Source: Flavobacterium beibuense (lineage in GTDB: Bacteria; Bacteroidota; Bacteroidia; Flavobacteriales; Flavobacteriaceae). Taken from it: 64,000 nucleotides of DNA. The translations under genes and the position numbers were made by a program. This document shows positions 59,056-64,000 of the stretch, piece after piece. The stretch is taken from NCBI RefSeq assembly GCF_004151245.1, contig NZ_JUIW01000001.1:124001-188000 (forward strand), written 5' to 3'. Within the stretch, counting starts at the first letter, position 1. Each line of letters starts with the position of its first letter. Below the pieces are notes generated by a model, which saw nothing but the letters and a program-made list of their open reading frames with translations, was not told the DNA's origin and did not search any database.

Positions 59056-60152
59056 AGAGAATCTTAGTTGTAAATGAAGGTTTTAGTAATAATCTTGGAG
59101 ATCAGGCTATTAAAAAAAGTTTAGTGCAGTTTTTTGAAGACCGAAATTATCTAGTAGATTTTTCATATTACTCAAATCCTAAAATACAAAGTTTACCTAA
59201 ATATGATTATTTTTTTAACGATACTTCGTCCTTAATAGAGTTAAGGTTAAAATTAAAAAGTAATCCAATCTTTAATTTTCTATTAATTCTAAAAAATTAT
59301 TTGAGATTTGTAAAATGGTATTTAAAAAATAGAAGGTTTATTAAAAATCTATTAGTTAATGGAAGATATGACTATGTTGTTATTGGAGGAGGACAATTAA
59401 TTAATACTACTAATAGAGTTTCTCCTAGTCTTTTCTCTATAGCGGCTTATACATGGAGTACTTTATCATGTAATAGAAGTAAACTAGTCTTTTTAGGAGT
59501 AGGAGTAGCGGGGAAGTTTAATGTTGTAGAAAAAAAGCTGTATAAAATAGCATTAAATAAAGCATCTAAAATATGGGTGAGAGATAAGTTTTCTAACTTA
59601 GTTTTGTCAGATACATTTAATATCCAGTCGGAAATTATTCCAGATGTAGTATTTTATGATGAATCTTTAAATAGTAGTAAAAGAGTAAAGCAAAAAATCG
59701 CGTTGGTAGGTATTTACAGTTTTCATGAATATAATGTTAAACATAAAAATCAATTACTTGAGCTTGAAGACTTTTATTTACCTTGGGTTAATAAAGTTAA
59801 GAAATTAAAATCTGACGGTTATATAGTGGAACTGTTTTATACAACTAAAACAGACGCTATAGAGACCATTACGTTTCAAAAAGTATTATATCAAAAATAT
59901 GATATTGATATCAAAGTATTAAGTGCTACTTCTTTAAATGAATTATATCTCTCTCTTTTAGATGTTGATTTTGTTTATTCTGGGAGAATGCATGCTTTGA
60001 TTTTTGGATTGAAGGCGGGTTGTAAGGTTGAAGCATTTATTACATCAGATAAATTACAAACGTTTAATGACGAATATATAATTGGAAATAAATCGCCTTT
60101 TGAATATAGGGAAATGTTAATAAATGCTATTAATGATTATTTTGTAATATGA
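59052..60152 (+). CDS. Polysaccharide pyruvyltransferase family protein
   Basis: A 366-residue protein with the family pattern: NLGDQAIKKSL at the N-terminus, YVVIGGGQLINTTNRVSPSL in the middle and FVYSGRMHALIFGLKAGCKV at the C-terminus. Members attach ketal-linked pyruvate to sugars (CsaB, WcaK types), though some have other roles. Such a group would add negative charge to the polymer. It overlaps both neighbours by four bases, as in tightly coupled operons. Confidence 0.85.
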   Translation: MKRILVVNEGFSNNLGDQAIKKSLVQFFEDRNYLVDFSYYSNPKIQSLPKYDYFFNDTSSLIELRLKLKSNPIFNFLLILKNYLRFVKWYLKNRRFIKNLLVNGRYDYVVIGGGQLINTTNRVSPSLFSIAAYTWSTLSCNRSKLVFLGVGVAGKFNVVEKKLYKIALNKASKIWVRDKFSNLVLSDTFNIQSEIIPDVVFYDESLNSSKRVKQKIALVGIYSFHEYNVKHKNQLLELEDFYLPWVNKVKKLKSDGYIVELFYTTKTDAIETITFQKVLYQKYDIDIKVLSATSLNELYLSLLDVDFVYSGRMHALIFGLKAGCKVEAFITSDKLQTFNDEYIIGNKSPFEYREMLINAINDYFVI

Positions 60153-61303
60153 AAGTTTTAGTTATCGTTAATAGGCTTGATATGGGAGGGATAGAAAATA
60201 TGTTGCTTGCCTCTATTAAAAGCTATAAAACAAAAAATATTGATATTTATATAATATCTAATCTAGGAGGGGGGCTAGATCATGAGTTTGTTAAAAAAGG
60301 AATTACTTTAATAGATTTAAAAGGGACTAACCCTTTTAAACAGTTTTTTAGACTTTTCTATATTTTAAAGATAGAAAAATTTGATATTGTACATAGTCAG
60401 TATAGTCATAATTCAGGTTTCTTAGCTTTGGCTAGCTACCTTAGAAAGGTTCCTTTTTTTATTTCGGTTCATAATCAGAAAGCTGTTTTTAAATTGTCTT
60501 GGGAAAATAAATTTTTTTTGTCTACTTTAAGAAGTTTATATTTAAATATTCATAAAAAATTATCATTAGATTTTTCATCTTTAATTGTAGGGCATTCAGA
60601 GGTTAATCTAGATTATTATTCAAGAAAATGGAGGGGTAATCAAAAATTTTTTGCAGTAAAGAATGGGATTGATTTTTCTAATTTAAATGAACAAGCAAAT
60701 TCTAATAATGAAAATAATGTTGCTTTTAAGAATTTTATATACAATGCTTCAAAAGTATTTATTCATATAGGTAGCTTTAAAGATCAAAAAAATCATTCTT
60801 TCTTAATTGATTTATTTGAAAAACTTGAGCCAAAAAAAAATAATTATAAATTGGTATTATTAGGTTCAGGCAATTTATTAGGAGCAATTCAAGATAAAGT
60901 TAAGAATAGAGGCTTAGAAGATTTTGTTTTTTTTGCGGGTATGCAAAAAGAAATTGGTTTTTATTTGGAAAAGTCAGATATTTTTCTCTTTCCTTCACTT
61001 TATGAAGGTTTTGGTAATGTGTTAATAGAGGCTCAGTATATGAAAATTCCTGTATGTGCTTCACAAATAACCCCTCACTATGAAGCTGTTTATAAGGGGT
61101 ATCATAAATATTTTTTTGATCCTAAGGATTTAAATGATGCGTTTATTAAGACTAATAAGTTAATTGAGGATTATGATAAATGTTCTTTGGGAACAATGAT
61201 AGATAAGGCATGTTATTTTTCGGCAAATTTTTCTGTAGAGAATATGGTTAATGAAATAGTTTTAAAATATAAAGCAAGAAAACGAGAATTTAATGAAGGC
61301 TGA
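60149..61303 (+). CDS. Glycosyltransferase, GT4-like (GT-B fold)
   Basis: A 384-residue glycosyltransferase with N-terminal LDMGGIENMLLASIKSYK and the C-terminal nucleotide-sugar site SDIFLFPSLYEGFGNVLIEA, where the Glu-x7-Glu pair of retaining GT4 enzymes is seen. It adds one sugar to the repeat unit on the cytoplasmic side of the membrane. Donor and acceptor are unknown. It overlaps the flanking genes by four and 11 bases. Confidence 0.9.
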   Translation: MKVLVIVNRLDMGGIENMLLASIKSYKTKNIDIYIISNLGGGLDHEFVKKGITLIDLKGTNPFKQFFRLFYILKIEKFDIVHSQYSHNSGFLALASYLRKVPFFISVHNQKAVFKLSWENKFFLSTLRSLYLNIHKKLSLDFSSLIVGHSEVNLDYYSRKWRGNQKFFAVKNGIDFSNLNEQANSNNENNVAFKNFIYNASKVFIHIGSFKDQKNHSFLIDLFEKLEPKKNNYKLVLLGSGNLLGAIQDKVKNRGLEDFVFFAGMQKEIGFYLEKSDIFLFPSLYEGFGNVLIEAQYMKIPVCASQITPHYEAVYKGYHKYFFDPKDLNDAFIKTNKLIEDYDKCSLGTMIDKACYFSANFSVENMVNEIVLKYKARKREFNEG

Positions 61304-62675
61304 TTTAAGAAACTTTACAATTTTAATTGCCATATTGGCAACTATATTCTATTCATTTTATGAAGGCTGGATTTCTTATTTGATTCTTTGGCTGTTTAGT
61401 ATAGTAGGGACATATTTTCTTTTAAGGTTCTTTAAGAGAAATGAAAGCCGTGAATTATTCTCTTTGTTTCTATTCACATTCTCATTTTATTCTATATATA
61501 TGTATATTACAAATTATATATATGTTAATAATCCGAGTGATGAGTTTTTCATGATGGTAGATTCTATGAAATTTTGGGATAACTCTAATTTTAAAATGTA
61601 CACTTTTCAGGATTTATGGGATAACTTTAACGCGCAGGGCGATATTACGTTAAGGTATAGGTTGTTTAATTTTATTTCTATTTTCTTGTCTTTTTTTGCT
61701 CAAATTTTTGATGAAAATAATATTCTTGTTCAAAAATGGCAAAGTGTTTATGCCGGAGCATTATCCATACCATTTATATATTTGATTTTAAAGTGCTATG
61801 TTTCCCGTAATAAGGCATATAAGTATTCACTTTTCTTTTCGGTGCTTTCTTTTGTCTGTGTTTATTCGATTGTATTTAATCGCGATCCCCATGTGTATTT
61901 TTTATATGTTTTAGGAACATATTATGTAGTATATCATGATAGGAGCAAATACGTTTTTGCTAAGTTAGTGATGATTTTTATTTTTCTTATAGGCTTTCGT
62001 ATTGAACATGCGTTGTTTTTTACACTTTTCATAATGTCTTATTTTTATTTGAAAGCTAAGAAGAATAAGCCTACGATATTGATATCAGGAGTTTTAATGT
62101 TTTTTATGTTGGCTTTTTTATCACCTATTCTGTTTAGTAAATATGAAGAGAATGCTGGAGCTTATGAAAATCAAATGGAAAGGGTTGATAGGAAAGAAGT
62201 TTCTGTAGGGGCATCCTTTTCGAGTTTACCAGTTGGATTAAAACAATTAGCTATGGCAATAAATGGGCAAATTGCCCCTGCAGTTCCTTTTTGGCGCGGC
62301 TGGTACATTGAAAATGCTAATTTGGAAAATTTAAAACATACTTATCCCGGTTATTATACTCCTTGGCGTTTTATGGAAAATGTTGCGGCTACAGTTTGGC
62401 TTTATGTGTTAGCAATTGTATTTGCAGGTTTTTACTTTAAGTTACATAAGGCTATTCCTTCTGAGCTATTAGTCCTTTTTGGTTTGGCTGTTCTTTTATT
62501 ATTGTTGTCTAGTTCTTCAATAAATACCAGGAGAGTGTATTGTGTTTATCCAATTATATATATTGTATCGGTTTTGTTTTACAATGTATTACCTGTTGAC
62601 TTAAGAAAAAAAATAGTTAATAGGACTACTTTGAGTGTTATAGGATTATATTTGTTGTATTTCTATATTAAATAA
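61293..62675 (+). CDS. Probable polysaccharide polymerase (Wzy-like membrane protein)
   Basis: A 460-residue, highly hydrophobic protein with about ten to twelve helices and a large loop around residues 280-360 rich in polar residues. Wzy proteins share little sequence, so the call rests on topology, size and position among the flippase and glycosyltransferase genes. A role as another membrane-bound transferase cannot be excluded. Confidence 0.6.
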   Translation: MKADLRNFTILIAILATIFYSFYEGWISYLILWLFSIVGTYFLLRFFKRNESRELFSLFLFTFSFYSIYMYITNYIYVNNPSDEFFMMVDSMKFWDNSNFKMYTFQDLWDNFNAQGDITLRYRLFNFISIFLSFFAQIFDENNILVQKWQSVYAGALSIPFIYLILKCYVSRNKAYKYSLFFSVLSFVCVYSIVFNRDPHVYFLYVLGTYYVVYHDRSKYVFAKLVMIFIFLIGFRIEHALFFTLFIMSYFYLKAKKNKPTILISGVLMFFMLAFLSPILFSKYEENAGAYENQMERVDRKEVSVGASFSSLPVGLKQLAMAINGQIAPAVPFWRGWYIENANLENLKHTYPGYYTPWRFMENVAATVWLYVLAIVFAGFYFKLHKAIPSELLVLFGLAVLLLLLSSSSINTRRVYCVYPIIYIVSVLFYNVLPVDLRKKIVNRTTLSVIGLYLLYFYIK

Positions 62676-62685
62676 GATTTTGTTG

Positions 62686-63864
62686 ATGAAAATTACAATT
62701 GTAACAGATCATAGGTTTTTTAGAAAAGGGCATAGTGTATATGACGATTATGTGTTTAATTATGATTTTTTTAAAACATATTTAAAAGTCTTTGATGAAA
62801 TTCAAGTTGTAGCAAGAGTTAAGAACGTTCAGTCTATTAATCCAAACTGGTCTGTCTCTAATGGAGATAATGTGAGTTTTATTGATATACCCGATATACA
62901 TGGGTTTAAATGGCTTTTTTTTTCTTCTAAATATTTTAAATTAAAAAAGGCTGAAATTTTATCGACAGATTGTTTTTGCTTTAGAGTTCCTTCACATGCG
63001 GCTTGGATTGTTTATAAACTAAACTCCAATAAAAAAGCATATATGTTTGAGTCTATTGGTGATCCGGAAGATGCTATGGCTTCGTCTGATGATGGAATGA
63101 TAAAGAGAAGTATTTTTAAAATTGTAGGTAGACTTTTAAAAAGGAGAAAACAGAAAATTACTCTGCATTCAAATTTGGGAAGCTATGTTAGTATTAATCA
63201 CTTACAGCATAAATATCCTGTTAAAAGAGATGTGTTAACAGAATCCATATCAAGTATAAGGCTTGATAAATCAAATTTTTTGACTAATCCAAAGCAATTT
63301 GGTTCTAAGACAATAAAAATAGTGCATGTTGGAAGCTTTATCTCTCTTAAAAATCAGAAGGATTTAATTCAATGTGTTCATAAATTATCTAAAGTTTTTG
63401 ATGTACGTTTAGATTTGATTGGGGATGGAATATTAAAGAACCATTGTTTTACTTTAGCGCAACAATTAAATATTTCAGAAATTGTAACTTTTCATGGTCA
63501 AGTAACAGGTTTCAATAAAATAAAAGCTATTTTAGATGATTCTACTTTTTTTGTATTACCATCCTCTAATGAAGGTATGCCAAGAGCGCTAATAGAGGCA
63601 ATGGCAAGAGGATTGATTTGTTTTGGATCTAGTGTTGGAGGTATAGCTGAATTGCTTTCAAAAGAGTTTACATTTACTCCTGGTAATATTGATGAGATGT
63701 ATTCTTTAATTTATAACTTCATAGAAAAAACACCCAAAGCTGATTACTTGCTAATAAGTAAAGAAAATGTAAAAAAAGTAGATAGATTTGAGTTAGGAAT
63801 ATTGGAGAGTAAGAGAATAAAATTGATGAAAGAATTAAAGAAAATTACTTATGAAAAGTCTTAA
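62686..63864 (+). CDS. Glycosyltransferase, GT4-like
   Basis: 392 residues from the ATG at 62686 (MKITIVTDHRFFRKGHSVYD). An in-frame TTG two codons earlier is less likely. The C-terminal half holds IVHVGSFISLKNQKDLIQCV and FFVLPSSNEGMPRALIEAMA, the GT4 nucleotide-sugar site. The N-terminal domain is divergent. It ends 14 bases into the next gene. Confidence 0.88.
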   Translation: MKITIVTDHRFFRKGHSVYDDYVFNYDFFKTYLKVFDEIQVVARVKNVQSINPNWSVSNGDNVSFIDIPDIHGFKWLFFSSKYFKLKKAEILSTDCFCFRVPSHAAWIVYKLNSNKKAYMFESIGDPEDAMASSDDGMIKRSIFKIVGRLLKRRKQKITLHSNLGSYVSINHLQHKYPVKRDVLTESISSIRLDKSNFLTNPKQFGSKTIKIVHVGSFISLKNQKDLIQCVHKLSKVFDVRLDLIGDGILKNHCFTLAQQLNISEIVTFHGQVTGFNKIKAILDDSTFFVLPSSNEGMPRALIEAMARGLICFGSSVGGIAELLSKEFTFTPGNIDEMYSLIYNFIEKTPKADYLLISKENVKKVDRFELGILESKRIKLMKELKKITYEKS

Positions 63865-64000
63865 AAATCAGCTTTTTTATGTTTTACCTCTTTGGTTTGT
63901 TCAATTAATAACTAATTGGCTTCCAGATAATAGATTGGTTATAGGTTTTAGGGGCTGGCTTGCTCATTTTTTTATTAAGGAATGTGGGAAAAGGTTTCAA
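63851..64000 (+). CDS. Start of a probable sugar acyltransferase (hexapeptide-type), cut by window edge
   Basis: An open frame from ATG at 63851 to the right edge (50 codons): MKSLKNQLFYVLPLWFVQLI, then FRGWLAHFFIKECGKRFQ. The RGWLxxxFxKxCGKxF segment resembles the N-terminus of WbbJ-like left-handed beta-helix acetyltransferases. The repeat domain itself is outside the window, so the call is tentative. It overlaps the previous gene by 14 bases. Confidence 0.55.
   Translation, partial: MKSLKNQLFYVLPLWFVQLITNWLPDNRLVIGFRGWLAHFFIKECGKRFQ

Overview
The window comes from a member of the Bacteroidota, most likely the family Flavobacteriaceae (Flavobacterium-like). Five things point there: a SusC/SusD pair, Type IX secretion (T9SS) C-terminal sorting domains on two secreted proteins, promoters of the Bacteroidetes form TTTG-N19-TAnnTTTG with AT-rich leaders and no clear Shine-Dalgarno sequences, the gene order str-S10-spc-alpha then carA, eno and gltA, and an animal-like UDP-glucose dehydrogenase. 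No rRNA, tRNA, CRISPR array, insertion sequence or prophage was seen.

Layout. 1-4188 (minus): the start of a SusD lipoprotein and a complete SusC TonB-dependent receptor. 4662-7403: a T9SS-secreted metallophosphoesterase, convergent with an Omp85-type outer membrane protein (7452-9176). 9215-26392: one long ribosomal super-operon (rpsL-rpsG-fusA-rpsJ to rplQ, with secY, infA, rpmJ and rpoA) with one strong promoter, three internal hairpins placed just before rplC, rpsH and rpsD, and a terminator. 26495-29112: carA and eno. 29273-34245: a TPR histidine kinase, a LytTR response regulator and a T9SS-secreted repeat protein, with matching 21-bp-spaced direct repeats in front of both the kinase and the secreted protein. 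34572-38321: gltA, two amidinotransferase-fold enzymes and an Rrf2 regulator. 38400-41513: a sulfate assimilation operon (DUF2061 protein, APS-type reductase cysH, cysD, cysN) behind a 35-bp dyad that looks like the Rrf2 operator. 41559-46032: MarC, a carboxypeptidase-regulatory-like protein, a CoA-binding protein, a sodium:solute symporter and recR.

46035-53677 (minus) is the most unusual region: an AraC regulator, three small secreted subunit-like proteins, a PapD-like chaperone, a larger tip-like protein with the same C-terminal strand motif, and a 941-residue outer membrane protein laid out like a fimbrial usher (two Ig-like domains, a long barrel, two C-terminal beta domains). Together they look like a divergent chaperone-usher fibre system. 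The first two subunit genes have promoter boxes of their own, and a strong hairpin follows the probable major subunit gene.

53997-64000 is the start of a surface polysaccharide locus running off the right edge: a UDP-HexNAc 4-epimerase and dehydrogenase, a UDP-glucose dehydrogenase, then, in visibly T-rich DNA, a flippase, a pyruvyltransferase-family protein, two glycosyltransferases, a polymerase and the beginning of an acyltransferase-like gene. The enzymes suggest an acidic polymer with uronic acids and perhaps pyruvate or acyl decoration.
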